From: JANMEX01 sp031423755
GTDB lineage: Bacteria; Pseudomonadota; Alphaproteobacteria; Rhizobiales; Rhizobiaceae
Assembly: GCA_031423755.1 (NCBI GenBank)
Contig: JANPGC010000275.1
Span: forward strand, 1 to 16,535
DNA: 16,535 nt
Reading direction: 5' to 3'
In this document: positions 1-7,167 of the stretch, piece by piece
Numbering within the stretch: the first letter of the stretch is position 1
How the letters are laid out: every line of letters begins with the position of its first letter
The notes under the pieces: model-generated
What the model was told of the DNA's origin: nothing
What the model saw: only the letters and a program-made list of their open reading frames with translations
Database searches by the model: none
Translations under genes and position numbers: made by a program

Positions 1-1
1 G

Positions 2-610
2 CGCGAATATGTGCGCGGGCTCTATTGGCTGAAAATGCCTGAGTATGCCGGGACCAATGCGCTCGACGCTGAGCGGCCGCTGCCGGATTTTTACTGGACC
101 GGCGAAACAGACATGAACTGCATGCGCCAAGTCATTGGCGAGACAATGGAAAATGCACACGCACACCACATTCAAAGACTTATGGTGACCGGAAATTTCG
201 CGCTGTTGGCAGGTATAAGCCCGCCTCAGATTGAGGAATGGTATCTGGCCGTTTACGCTGACGCGTATGAATGGGTGGAACTGCCGAACACCCATGGAAT
301 GGTCTGCTTTGCCGACGACGGCTATCTTGCCTCCAAACCATATGCGGCGTCGGGCGCATACATCGACCGAATGTCAGACTATTGCGGCGGCTGCACGTTT
401 GATGTAAAAAAGAAGACAGGCCCGAAAGCCTGTCCGTTCAACTATCTCTATTGGAATTTCCTAATCGAGAATGAGGCGAAGCTGCGCAAGAACCAGCGCA
501 TGTCAGTCATTTACGGCAACCTCAACCGCATGGAACCAGCGCGACGAGACGAGATTACCGCAAGCGCCGCCGTGTTCCTCGGCAGTCTGACTCCATGGAA
601 ACCGGTTTGA
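2..610 (+). CDS. FeS bacterial cryptochrome / (6-4) photolyase-like protein, C-terminal part (partial at left edge)
   Basis: Flavoprotein of the photolyase/cryptochrome superfamily, iron-sulfur bacterial (FeS-BCP, PhrB-like) branch. Known members repair (6-4) photoproducts with light or act as photoreceptors. The reading frame is open from base 2 (REYVRGLYW), so the true start lies outside; 202 residues of the helical FAD-binding C-terminal domain are seen. Four cysteines at fragment residues 40, 128, 131 and 144 have spacings of 88, 3 and 13, which match the [4Fe-4S] ligands of Agrobacterium PhrB as I recall them. The family motif around MVTGNFALLAG and the asparagine/tryptophan-rich FAD region are also present. 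It is convergent with the methyltransferase at 614, with three bases between the stop codons. The GTG at 11 is internal, not a start. The family is certain; repair versus signalling is not decided by the fragment. Confidence 0.9.
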   Translation, partial: REYVRGLYWLKMPEYAGTNALDAERPLPDFYWTGETDMNCMRQVIGETMENAHAHHIQRLMVTGNFALLAGISPPQIEEWYLAVYADAYEWVELPNTHGMVCFADDGYLASKPYAASGAYIDRMSDYCGGCTFDVKKKTGPKACPFNYLYWNFLIENEAKLRKNQRMSVIYGNLNRMEPARRDEITASAAVFLGSLTPWKPV

Positions 611-613
611 GGC

Positions 614-1309
614 TTAGCGAATCGCCATGATCGACTTTGCAAGTCCGAACACCCATTCGCGCTTCACCGCGGCATCCGGAAACAGATGCTTGACTTGCCG
701 CGCCGACAGAAGCCGGATCGAATCCACATGCTCCCTGGCCTCGGTGTAGCTGTCCATCCGCTTGAAGAAGCCGAGCTTCATCTTGGTCATCATGAACGCC
801 CGTACGCTTGCCGGCAGCCACTGGAAGCCGGGGAAGCGGAAGTGTGGTTCGTAGGGGAACCAGAAGTTTGGCGTCTGCATGTAATATCGGGTGCCAAGAT
901 TGCGGGTGTTCTCGGCAAACCGGCGGATCGCATCCCAATCACCTACATGCTCGATCACAGAATTGGAATGCACAAAATCGAATGACTTGCCCTTGAACAA
1001 AGCCGGGTCTGTGGCGTCGCCAATCGAGAAAGTGAAAAGCGCCGGATCCTTGCTTTCCTGCGGCTCAGGATTGATAATCGTGAAGTGTAGTCTTTCACGG
1101 TTGGCCTTGATGAAATCCTCGCCAATCAACCAGTATTTTTCCGAACCGCCAAGATCGAGCACATGGCAGTTGCCTTTCAGGTCGAGAATTTCCTGCATGA
1201 CCTTCTGGATTTCGCGAAACCGTTTGGCGCGGAAGCTGAATTCCAAGCTGGTCTTGCTCTTGTACGGGTCGCGGGCGTGAACGGGAATGGTGAGATCAGC
1301 ATGGGCCAT
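614..1309 (-). CDS. class I SAM-dependent methyltransferase, unknown substrate
   Basis: A 231-residue protein with a Rossmann-type methyltransferase fold. Motif I (VLDLGGSEKYW, residues 50-60) is the SAM loop, an acidic/Asn position follows the second strand (around residue 80), GDAT (97-100) is the adenine-contacting region, and DFVHSNSVIEHVG (111-123) is the post-III motif common in Methyltransf_11-type enzymes. The C-terminal part is rich in Phe, Trp and Arg (NFWFPYEPHFRFPGFQW, 147-163). No substrate can be named; similar proteins often lie near polysaccharide or lipid genes, but there is no such context here. The ATG at 1309 is preceded by an AAGGA-like site about seven bases upstream. 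It lies downstream of radC on the same strand with a 110-base gap and may have its own promoter (see the possible CtrA-like site at 1373). There is no signal peptide, so it is probably cytoplasmic. Confidence 0.85.
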   Translation of the reverse strand: MAHADLTIPVHARDPYKSKTSLEFSFRAKRFREIQKVMQEILDLKGNCHVLDLGGSEKYWLIGEDFIKANRERLHFTIINPEPQESKDPALFTFSIGDATDPALFKGKSFDFVHSNSVIEHVGDWDAIRRFAENTRNLGTRYYMQTPNFWFPYEPHFRFPGFQWLPASVRAFMMTKMKLGFFKRMDSYTEAREHVDSIRLLSARQVKHLFPDAAVKREWVFGLAKSIMAIR

Positions 1310-1372
1310 GGGAGAAATCCTTCGTCTGTCACGTTCCCATATGCCGGTTTTTTGTTGCGTGGAATCAAATCC

Positions 1373-1387
1373 TTAACGAATGGTAAA
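1373..1387 (-). promoter_or_regulatory. possible CtrA-like site upstream of the methyltransferase
   Basis: On the minus strand this reads TTTACCATTCGTTAA, that is TTTA-N7-TTAA. The full CtrA box of alphaproteobacteria is TTAA-N7-TTAA, so one base differs. It lies about 64 bases upstream of the methyltransferase ATG, a suitable place for a regulator. Such short AT-rich matches occur by chance, so this is only a candidate. Confidence 0.3.
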
Positions 1388-1419
1388 GCGGCTTGGTGAA
1401 GGGCTCTGGTTAATTCCGC

Positions 1420-2169
1420 TCACATGAGCTGAAGGCCCTTCAGGCTCGCGTGCCCATCGCGGCCTATGATGATGTGGTCATGGACCGCGATGCCGAGCGG
1501 TTTTGCCGTCTCGACAATGGTGCGCGTCATTTCGATGTCTGCCCGTGACGGAGTTGGGTCTCCGGACGGGTGATTATGAACTAGAATAATCGCCGTCGCG
1601 GCTAGTTCCAACGCCCGTTTGACAACTTCGCGCGGATAGACCGGCGTATGATCGACAGTTCCGGTCTGCTGCACCTCATCGGCAATCAACGCGTTCTTTT
1701 TGTCGAGAAACAGGATCCGAAACTGTTCGCGGGACTCGAACCCCATGCTCGCCTTGCAATAGTCAAGCACCTTGCTCCACGAAGCCAATACTTCGCGCCC
1801 GGCGATTTCCGTGCGCAACAGTCTTTGGGCGGCGGCAAACATCACCTTGAGGTCAAATGCCACTGTCTCTCCAACTCCGGGCACTTCACGCAGCAAATTT
1901 TCAGGTGCTGCAAAGACCGCGCCGACGGTCTGGAATCTTTTTAACAGCGCTTTCGCGATGGGCTTTGTATCGGCGCGTGCGATCGAGCGGAACAGCACCA
2001 GTTCCAGCAATTCATAATCCGCCAGTGCATCTGGTCCGGCAGTCTTGAAACGTGTCCTTAGCCTGTCGCGATGGCCAGCCGCGTCATCCACAGCGGCAAC
2101 AGCCTTGCCGCGAGGCCGCAGCTGCCGCGCTTCCCCAAATCCGCGGATTATTGAATCATCATTCGTCAT
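1420..2169 (-). CDS. radC: RadC family JAMM/MPN-domain protein
   Basis: RadC/YsxA (UPF0758) protein of 249 residues. Despite its name, the family has no established DNA-repair role; its fold predicts a metal-dependent hydrolase. An N-terminal helix-hairpin-helix segment (LREVPGVGETVA, 93-104) may bind DNA. The C-terminal MPN+ (JAMM) domain carries a complete metal-binding signature: Glu165, His198-Asn-His200-Pro, Ser208 and Asp211 (HNHPSGDPTPSRAD). The ATG at 2169 has AAGGTG seven bases upstream. It follows map by 24 bases on the same strand, an arrangement common in rhizobia, so the two are probably co-transcribed. The length is normal and nothing is missing. Confidence 0.95.
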   Translation of the reverse strand: MTNDDSIIRGFGEARQLRPRGKAVAAVDDAAGHRDRLRTRFKTAGPDALADYELLELVLFRSIARADTKPIAKALLKRFQTVGAVFAAPENLLREVPGVGETVAFDLKVMFAAAQRLLRTEIAGREVLASWSKVLDYCKASMGFESREQFRILFLDKKNALIADEVQQTGTVDHTPVYPREVVKRALELAATAIILVHNHPSGDPTPSRADIEMTRTIVETAKPLGIAVHDHIIIGRDGHASLKGLQLM

Positions 2170-2193
2170 GGGATCACCTTTGCGAGGTGAAAG

Positions 2194-3021
2194 CTAAAAC
2201 GAAATGCCTGGATGGTCGAGCCCTTTGGGCGAGCCGGTGAAAATTTCGCAACCGGTGGACGTGACACCGACCGTATGTTCATATTGAGCGGAAAGTGACC
2301 GGTCACGCGTCACAGCGGTCCAGCCGTCTGCCAGAACTTTCACATGCGGCCTGCCAAGATTGATCATGGGCTCAATGGTGAAGATCATGCCCGGACGCAT
2401 TTCGACGCCTTGATTTGGTGTGCCGTAATGCAGAATATTTGGCGAATCATGGAACAGCAGCCCTATGCCGTGGCCGCAAAAATCGCGCACCACAGAGCAG
2501 CGTTCTCTTTCGGCAAATGTCTGAATGGCAGCGCCGATGGCCCCCGTTCTGGATCCGGGCCGCACGGCCTGGATGCCGCGCATGAGGCACTCATAGGTAA
2601 CTTCCATCAAGCGCTCGGCTGCGCGGTTGACCTTGCCAACCGGATACATCCGGCTAGCATCGCCATGCCAGCCGTTCAGTACATAGGTGACATCAATGTT
2701 GACGATGTCGCCCTCTCGCAACGGCTTGTCATCTGGAATTCCGTGGCAAACCACGTGATTGATCGATGTGCAGCAGGACTTTGTATAACCGCGGTAATTG
2801 AGTGTCGCCGGAAGCGCGCCGTTGTCAGCGCCGAATTCAAACACAAACCGGTCAATTTCGGCTGTTGTCACACCGGGCTTGACGATTTCAGCCAGTGCGT
2901 CAAGGCAACGGGCAGTCAACTGCCCTGCCGCATGCATGCCGACAAAGGCTTCAGCACCATAGAGGCGAATCTGGCCGGTGTTTTTTGGCGGTGCCACGGA
3001 GGCGTCGAGATAGGTGACCAT
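2194..3021 (-). CDS. map: type I methionine aminopeptidase
   Basis: Removes the N-terminal methionine from nascent proteins in the cytosol, a dimetal enzyme that is usually essential. Using the ATG at 3021 gives 275 residues, the usual size for rhizobial enzymes. The frame stays open to 3117 but that extension is not family-like. The five metal ligands are visible as Asp110, Asp121, His184, Glu217 and Glu248, with the active-site His93 in VCHGIPDD and the FCGHGIG and TIEP motifs in place. An AGGA lies about 11 bases before the ATG, a rather long spacing. radC follows after 24 bases, so map heads a small map-radC operon. The 301-base region upstream contains a hairpin and a repeat array that could regulate it. 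Confidence 0.96.
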   Translation of the reverse strand: MVTYLDASVAPPKNTGQIRLYGAEAFVGMHAAGQLTARCLDALAEIVKPGVTTAEIDRFVFEFGADNGALPATLNYRGYTKSCCTSINHVVCHGIPDDKPLREGDIVNIDVTYVLNGWHGDASRMYPVGKVNRAAERLMEVTYECLMRGIQAVRPGSRTGAIGAAIQTFAERERCSVVRDFCGHGIGLLFHDSPNILHYGTPNQGVEMRPGMIFTIEPMINLGRPHVKVLADGWTAVTRDRSLSAQYEHTVGVTSTGCEIFTGSPKGLDHPGISF

Positions 3022-3140
3022 AGTGAAAGCAATCCTGCGCGGCACATGCCGCAATAACCATTGCTTTTGCCACCAAACACGAGTTCGGAGCAAGTGAATC
3101 TCAAAGCTGCTGCGCAATGCCGTTCAAAACGAAGTTTGCC

Positions 3141-3170
3141 GTCTGCATCCCGGTCCGATGGGATGCAGAC
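3141..3170. repeat. perfect 11-bp inverted repeat (hairpin) upstream of map
   Basis: GTCTGCATCCC (3141-3151) and GGGATGCAGAC (3160-3170) are exact reverse complements separated by eight bases. Either strand can fold a strong hairpin. It is not followed by a U-run on either strand, so it is not a classic intrinsic terminator. It lies about 120 bases before the map ATG and could sit in the map leader, act as an operator, or mark the 3' end of the exchanger transcript. Confidence 0.7.
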
Positions 3171-3248
3171 AGCAGGCCCGGATGGTAAGTGGGGCGCAAA
3201 TTCACCCGGGATTTCGTTTCCGCTCTGGTGTGTCCGTTGCGGCATGAA

Positions 3249-3298
3249 CATACCCTAGCGTAACCCTGAGATTACCCGCATCACCCATATGGGGTATG
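3249..3298. repeat. ACCC direct repeats with flanking inverted repeat and central palindrome
   Basis: ACCC occurs at 3252, 3263, 3274 and 3283, with steps of 11, 11 and 9 bases, so the copies fall on about the same face of the helix. The outer ends CATACCC (3249-3255) and GGGTATG (3292-3298) are exact inverted repeats, and CCCATATGGG (3284-3293) is a perfect 10-base palindrome. This looks like a multi-site protein-binding region, about 230 bases upstream of map and just downstream of the exchanger stop. The regulator is unknown. Confidence 0.45.
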
Positions 3299-3322
3299 CC
3301 GAAATAAATATTGAAAAAAATC

Positions 3323-4261
3323 TCAGACGAACAGCCAGAGAATATAGGCGGCATAAACGCCGACCATCGCGCCACCCATCCGCTTGGTGATCGAATCGCG
3401 CATGTAGAGAACAATCAGCAGCGCGAGCGTAACTGCCGCCATCAATGGAGCATCAAAGCGGGCGATGCCTGGATCCACACCAACGGGACTGACCAGCGCC
3501 GTGATGCCAAGTATTCCCAGAATGTTGAAAATATTGGAACCGACCACATTGCCAAGCGCGACATCTGAATGCCGCTTGAGCGCAGCGGTCACAGACGTTG
3601 CAAGCTCCGGCAGGCTTGTGCCGATGGCAACGATGGTCAGCCCGATCACCGATTCCGGAACTCCGAAATTGCGTGCGATGTTGACCGCGCCGGTCACAAG
3701 AAAATCCGCCCCAAAGATCAGAAGCAGAAGGCCGCCGATGACAAACGCGACAGAGACCCAGGTGGCCTGGAAATCGCGCGCCTTCAGCGGTTCAGGCATG
3801 GCAGCCCGGACAGCGGCGCCTTTCCTCTGCGCGCTGTAAACCAGCCAAAGATAGGCGGCGAGCCCGGCTATCATGACCAGACCGGCGATGCGCCCGACAG
3901 TTTCAAACTGGACGAAGAACAACAGTGTGACGGCCGCGCCCACGGCAACCAACGCGTCACGCCGCACCGCCCTGTCCCAATGCGCAATCGGGTAGACCAG
4001 CGCGGAAATGCCAAGAATGAGCAGCACATTGGCTATATTTGACCCGACCACGTTTCCAAGCGCGATGTCAGACTTGCCGGACAGCGCCGCCTGAAGCGAG
4101 ACAAGCAATTCCGGGGCCGATGTGCCCATGCCCACGATGGTCAGGCCGATGATGAGCTTCGAGACACCCATCCGCTCTGCCAACGCCACGGAGCCGCGCA
4201 CAAGTCCCTCACCGCCGAAGTAAAGGCCCGCGAGGCCAACCAGAATGTAGACGAAGTCCAT
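3323..4261 (-). CDS. calcium/sodium antiporter (CaCA family, YrbG-like)
   Basis: Inner-membrane cation exchanger of the Ca2+:cation antiporter superfamily, expected to export Ca2+ in exchange for Na+. From the ATG at 4261 it has 312 residues and two homologous halves. The first holds GTSAPELLVS (46-55) and GNVVGSNIANVL (69-80), the second GTSLPELATS (214-223) and GNVVGSNIFNIL (237-248). These are the paired alpha-repeats with the Glu and Asn/Ser ion ligands. Most of the rest is hydrophobic, fitting about ten membrane helices with a polar central loop around residues 145-167. A GTG at 4273 would add four residues, but GGTGGG in front of the ATG favours the latter. It is divergent from fabD across 161 bases. 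The exact ion preference is not shown by the sequence. Confidence 0.92.
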   Translation of the reverse strand: MDFVYILVGLAGLYFGGEGLVRGSVALAERMGVSKLIIGLTIVGMGTSAPELLVSLQAALSGKSDIALGNVVGSNIANVLLILGISALVYPIAHWDRAVRRDALVAVGAAVTLLFFVQFETVGRIAGLVMIAGLAAYLWLVYSAQRKGAAVRAAMPEPLKARDFQATWVSVAFVIGGLLLLIFGADFLVTGAVNIARNFGVPESVIGLTIVAIGTSLPELATSVTAALKRHSDVALGNVVGSNIFNILGILGITALVSPVGVDPGIARFDAPLMAAVTLALLIVLYMRDSITKRMGGAMVGVYAAYILWLFV

Positions 4262-4360
4262 TTTGCCCACCACGTTTGTATCACTGCCATTCGCGCATCT
4301 TCGGCAGACTTAAGCACTTTCAGGTTGAATGCCAGAGACGGGACCGTGAATCTCGGCTTC

Positions 4361-4389
4361 TTGACAGATGCGGGGCTTATGTTCATTCC
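4361..4389 (+). promoter_or_regulatory. candidate fabD promoter (-35 TTGACA)
   Basis: A perfect TTGACA at 4361-4366 lies 56 bases before the fabD ATG. Seventeen bases later is CATTCC, a poor -10 match, but alphaproteobacterial -10 boxes are often degenerate. The supposed -10 falls inside the palindrome at 4380-4399, which would place an operator over the start of transcription. The -35 is clear; the -10 is a guess. Confidence 0.4.
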
Positions 4390-4399
4390 GGAATGCACA
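4380..4399. promoter_or_regulatory. near-perfect palindrome in the fabD leader, candidate operator
   Basis: TGTTCATTCCGGAATGCACA has a perfect 12-base core, CATTCCGGAATG (4384-4395). The dyad extends to 20 bases with one mismatched pair (T4383/C4396). It ends 23 bases before the fabD ATG and begins 13 bases after a TTGACA box. Its size and position fit a dimeric regulator binding site. No regulator is named, as I do not recognise it as a known fatty-acid operator. Confidence 0.5.
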
Positions 4400-4422
4400 A
4401 GTTTTTGGCAGGGGAACCACCG

Positions 4423-5364
4423 ATGGCCACAGCATTCACGTTTCCGGGGCAGGGCAGTCAGGTAGTCGGCATGGGCAAGTTGTTGGCTGAACAAAGCGAT
4501 GTCGCGCGTGCAGTGTTCGACGAGGTTGACGAAGCACTTGGCGAAAAGCTTTCAGTTGTGATGTTCGAAGGGCCGGAAGAAACGCTGACTTTGACAGCCA
4601 ACGCCCAGCCCGCGCTGATGGCAGTGTCGGTGGCGTTGGTTCGGGTGCTCGAATCCAAAGGCTTTTCGCTGAAAGACAAGGTTGCCTATGTCGCCGGGCA
4701 TTCGCTCGGCGAGTACTCGGCGCTGGCGGCAGCGGGAACATTCTCCTTGGCCGACACGGCGCGCCTGCTGCGTATCCGCGGCAACGCGATGCAGAAGGCG
4801 GTTCCGCCCGGTCAGGGCGCAATGGCGGCTATCATCGGGCTGGAGCATGGCGATGTCGACGCGGCCTGCAAGCAGGCCGCACTGGGCGAGGTCTGCCAGA
4901 TCGCCAATGACAATGGTGGCGGGCAACTGGTGATTTCAGGCTCCAAGGGCGCGGTCGAAAGGGCGGCAGCACTTTGCACCGAAAAGGGTGCCAAGCGCGC
5001 GATTATGCTGCCGGTATCTGCGCCGTTCCATTCGGCGCTGATGGCTCCGGCAGCGGATGCGATGCGCGCGGCGCTGGCGGCTGTTGCCAAGCATGCGCCG
5101 TTGGTTCCGGTGGTGTCCAACGTGATCGTGACACCGACCTCGGAGCCTGATGAAATTGCTGCGCGGCTGGTCACACAGGTCACCGGTCAGGTGCGCTGGC
5201 GTGAGACAGTTGAGTGGTTTGCCGCCAATGGTGTGACAAATCTCGTCGAAATCGGTACCGGCAAGGTGCTGACAGGTCTGGCGCGGCGAATTTCGAAAGA
5301 CGTGACTGGCTCCGCCATCAATTCGCTTGAAGACATCGACACATTTCTCGCTGCGCAGGCGTAA
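4423..5364 (+). CDS. fabD: malonyl-CoA:ACP transacylase
   Basis: Transfers malonyl from CoA to acyl carrier protein, supplying the extender unit for type II fatty-acid synthesis in the cytosol. It has 313 residues, normal for the family. GQGSQ (9-13) forms the oxyanion region, GHSLGEYSA (92-100) carries nucleophile Ser94, Arg119 binds the malonyl carboxylate, and His203 in SAPFHS completes the catalytic pair. The ATG at 4423 is preceded by AGGGGA about eight bases upstream; the frame extends further upstream, but that stretch is not FabD-like. fabG follows 23 bases downstream, so the two form an operon. A palindrome in the leader suggests control at the promoter. Confidence 0.97.
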   Translation: MATAFTFPGQGSQVVGMGKLLAEQSDVARAVFDEVDEALGEKLSVVMFEGPEETLTLTANAQPALMAVSVALVRVLESKGFSLKDKVAYVAGHSLGEYSALAAAGTFSLADTARLLRIRGNAMQKAVPPGQGAMAAIIGLEHGDVDAACKQAALGEVCQIANDNGGGQLVISGSKGAVERAAALCTEKGAKRAIMLPVSAPFHSALMAPAADAMRAALAAVAKHAPLVPVVSNVIVTPTSEPDEIAARLVTQVTGQVRWRETVEWFAANGVTNLVEIGTGKVLTGLARRISKDVTGSAINSLEDIDTFLAAQA

Positions 5365-5387
5365 CCAACGGACAGAAGGATAAGCCC

Positions 5388-6125
5388 ATGTTTGACCTGA
5401 CCGGACGCAAGGCGCTGGTGACCGGCGCAACCGGCGGCATTGGCGAGGAAATCGCGAAGGCGTTGCACAAAGCCGGCGCGACCGTTGGCCTGCATGGCAC
5501 GCGAGCGGAGAAGCTTGACGCGCTCGCTTCGGAACTGGGCGGGCGGGTGCACGTGCTTCCGGCCAATCTTGCCGACCGCGATGCTGTCAAGGCGCTGGGT
5601 GCCAAGGCGGAGGCCGATATGGAAGGCGTGGATATCCTCGTCAACAACGCGGGCATAACCAAGGACGGCCTGTTTGTTCGCATGTCGGACGCGGATTGGG
5701 ATGCGGTGCTGGAAGTCGATCTGACATCTGTGTTCCGGCTGACCCGCGAATTGACCCACCCAATGATGCGCCGCCGCTTTGGCCGCATTATCAACATCAC
5801 ATCCATAGTCGGGGTGACTGGCAACCCCGGCCAAGCCAACTATTGCGCTGCCAAGGCTGGAATGATCGGCCTGTCCAAATCGCTGGCACAGGAAATTGCC
5901 TCGCGCAACATCACGGTCAACTGCATCGCGCCCGGCTTCATCGAATCGGCCATGACCGAAAAGCTGAACGACAAGCAGAAGGAAACCATCATGGGCGCGA
6001 TCCCGATGCGCCGGATGGGTACCGGAGCGGAGATTGCGGCGGCGGCGGTGTTTCTCGCATCCAACGAGGCGGCCTACGTCACCGGACAGACAATCCACGT
6101 GAACGGCGGCATGGCGATGATTTGA
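5388..6125 (+). CDS. fabG: 3-oxoacyl-ACP reductase
   Basis: NADPH-dependent reduction of beta-ketoacyl-ACP in the elongation cycle. It is a 245-residue short-chain dehydrogenase/reductase with TGATGGIG (12-19) as the cofactor loop, NNAG (86-89), and catalytic Ser139, Tyr152 and Lys156 in the order S-x12-Y-x3-K. The C-terminal VTGQTIHVNGGMAM is the usual FabG end. AGAAGGA precedes the ATG with good spacing. The gene closely follows fabD. In most relatives acpP comes directly after fabG, but here a LysR/methyltransferase block intervenes. It is convergent with the LysR gene, with 19 bases between the stop codons. Confidence 0.97.
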   Translation: MFDLTGRKALVTGATGGIGEEIAKALHKAGATVGLHGTRAEKLDALASELGGRVHVLPANLADRDAVKALGAKAEADMEGVDILVNNAGITKDGLFVRMSDADWDAVLEVDLTSVFRLTRELTHPMMRRRFGRIINITSIVGVTGNPGQANYCAAKAGMIGLSKSLAQEIASRNITVNCIAPGFIESAMTEKLNDKQKETIMGAIPMRRMGTGAEIAAAAVFLASNEAAYVTGQTIHVNGGMAMI

Positions 6126-6135
6126 GGCTTGCGCG

Positions 6136-6157
6136 CCAGACGGATCAGCCCGTCAGG
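6136..6157. terminator. weak hairpin between convergent fabG and LysR gene
   Basis: GACGG (6139-6143) pairs with CCGTC (6150-6154) around a six-base loop, and a CC/GG pair extends the stem after one A-A mismatch. It spans the end of the LysR gene and lies just after the fabG stop. There is no U-run on either strand, so it may only slow polymerase or do nothing. Confidence 0.25.
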
Positions 6158-7053
6158 ATCGGCTTCAAGGCCTCCGTCTCGCTGGCGATAAACTCGAAAA
6201 ATGCTGAAACGCGCGGGGTTTTTCTCACGTCAGGGTGGGCCAATATCCGCCATGGGCGGGTAAGGTCGGGGATCGGGCCCAGGATGCGAACGAGTTCAGC
6301 GTCCTTGCTGCCGAGAGCAACTGGCAGCGCGCCGAGGCCCAATCCAGAGCGGATGGCTTGCATCATCCCGAGCATGGAATTGTTGCGAGAAGTGATTGTG
6401 CCATGTGGCGCGATGTCTGCAAGCCATTTTGACAGACGGTGGCCGGACATCGATTCGTCCAGGGCGGCAAGCGGGAAACCGGCGATATCAGTGATCGAGT
6501 CCGGCTTTCCATGGCGGTCTATGAAGGATTGGCTTGCATAAACCGCCCAGATCGAATCGGCGATCTTGCGTCCGACCAGCAAATCATCGTCTGTATCGCC
6601 GGAGCGCAGAGCGACATCCGCTTCACCCTTTGCAAGATCGAGATATTTGTCGCTCATCACGAACTCGACACGCAGGTTCGGGTACCGCGTCTGAAACCGG
6701 TCGATAAGGCCAGACTTGATCATCAGCGCCATGATCGGTTCCGGGCAGGTGAGGCGGACAACGCCAACTTCATCGCGCCCAACATTGGCCTGATGCTGTT
6801 CAAAACGCAGAACCGCCTGCTCAACCTCCTCGGCATAGGGCAGCATCGAAAGGCCAAAGGGCGTGAGCTGGTACCCAGTAGGATGGCGCTTGACCAGCGG
6901 TCGGCCGAGTTGCGCTTCGAGTTCTTCAAGGCGGCGGTGGACGGTGGACTGGCTCTTGGTTATCGCCCGCGCGGCGGCCAGCGTGCTGCCTTGCCGCGCC
7001 ACTGCCAGAAAGTAACGAAGGTCATTCCAGTCGAGCATCGAATAGTTATGCAT
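6145..7053 (-). CDS. LysR family transcriptional regulator
   Basis: DNA-binding regulator with an N-terminal winged helix-turn-helix and a C-terminal periplasmic-binding-protein-like effector domain. From the ATG at 7053 it has 302 residues. The HTH covers roughly residues 23-43 (GSTLAAARAITKSQSTVHRR) and is followed by the linker helix (LEELEAQLGRPLV). The effector domain runs from about residue 95 to 295. Possible starts are TTG 7074, ATG 7053 and ATG 7038; none has a convincing ribosome-binding site, so the start is uncertain by a few residues. It is divergent from the methyltransferase at 7168 across 114 bases, the classic layout in which a LysR protein controls the neighbouring gene. The effector is unknown. 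Confidence 0.93.
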   Translation of the reverse strand: MHNYSMLDWNDLRYFLAVARQGSTLAAARAITKSQSTVHRRLEELEAQLGRPLVKRHPTGYQLTPFGLSMLPYAEEVEQAVLRFEQHQANVGRDEVGVVRLTCPEPIMALMIKSGLIDRFQTRYPNLRVEFVMSDKYLDLAKGEADVALRSGDTDDDLLVGRKIADSIWAVYASQSFIDRHGKPDSITDIAGFPLAALDESMSGHRLSKWLADIAPHGTITSRNNSMLGMMQAIRSGLGLGALPVALGSKDAELVRILGPIPDLTRPWRILAHPDVRKTPRVSAFFEFIASETEALKPILTG

Positions 7054-7100
7054 ATTTGACGATGTCACGTCCAAAAATACTGCTGCCGCAGCGATGCTCC

Positions 7101-7118
7101 GAGCCGTAGGTTTGGCTC
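7101..7118. promoter_or_regulatory. possible LysR operator in the divergent intergenic region
   Basis: GAGCC (7101-7105) and GGCTC (7114-7118) are inverted repeats with eight bases between them, inside the 114-base gap between the LysR gene and the methyltransferase. The arms are short. LysR proteins typically bind a T-N11-A dyad in such gaps, so the position is plausible but the match is not strong. Confidence 0.25.
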
Positions 7119-7167
7119 CATCGGCCCGTACTCATCGGGGCCGCAATGGACAGCGTGGAGAGACAAA

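Larger units (their letters stand above)
3022..3322. other. intergenic region between the exchanger and map
   Basis: This 301-base gap separates the end of the sodium/calcium exchanger from map, both on the minus strand. Short frames on both strands show no recognisable protein. It holds a T-rich run just after the exchanger stop, an ACCC repeat/palindrome array (3249-3298) and a perfect 11-bp inverted repeat (3141-3170). It should contain the map promoter, but I could not pick a convincing -35/-10 pair. Confidence 0.6.

Noticed and set aside
2344..3057. Plus-strand frame of 237 codons opposite map
   Set aside because: Shadow of map; no domain is recognisable and map has all its metal ligands.
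3022..3117. 32-residue N-terminal extension of map
   Set aside because: The extension does not resemble methionine aminopeptidases; the ATG at 3021 gives the family-typical start and length.
4276..4422. In-frame upstream extension of fabD
   Set aside because: It would run through the candidate promoter and palindrome, and the FabD-specific sequence begins at the ATG at 4423 with a good ribosome-binding site.
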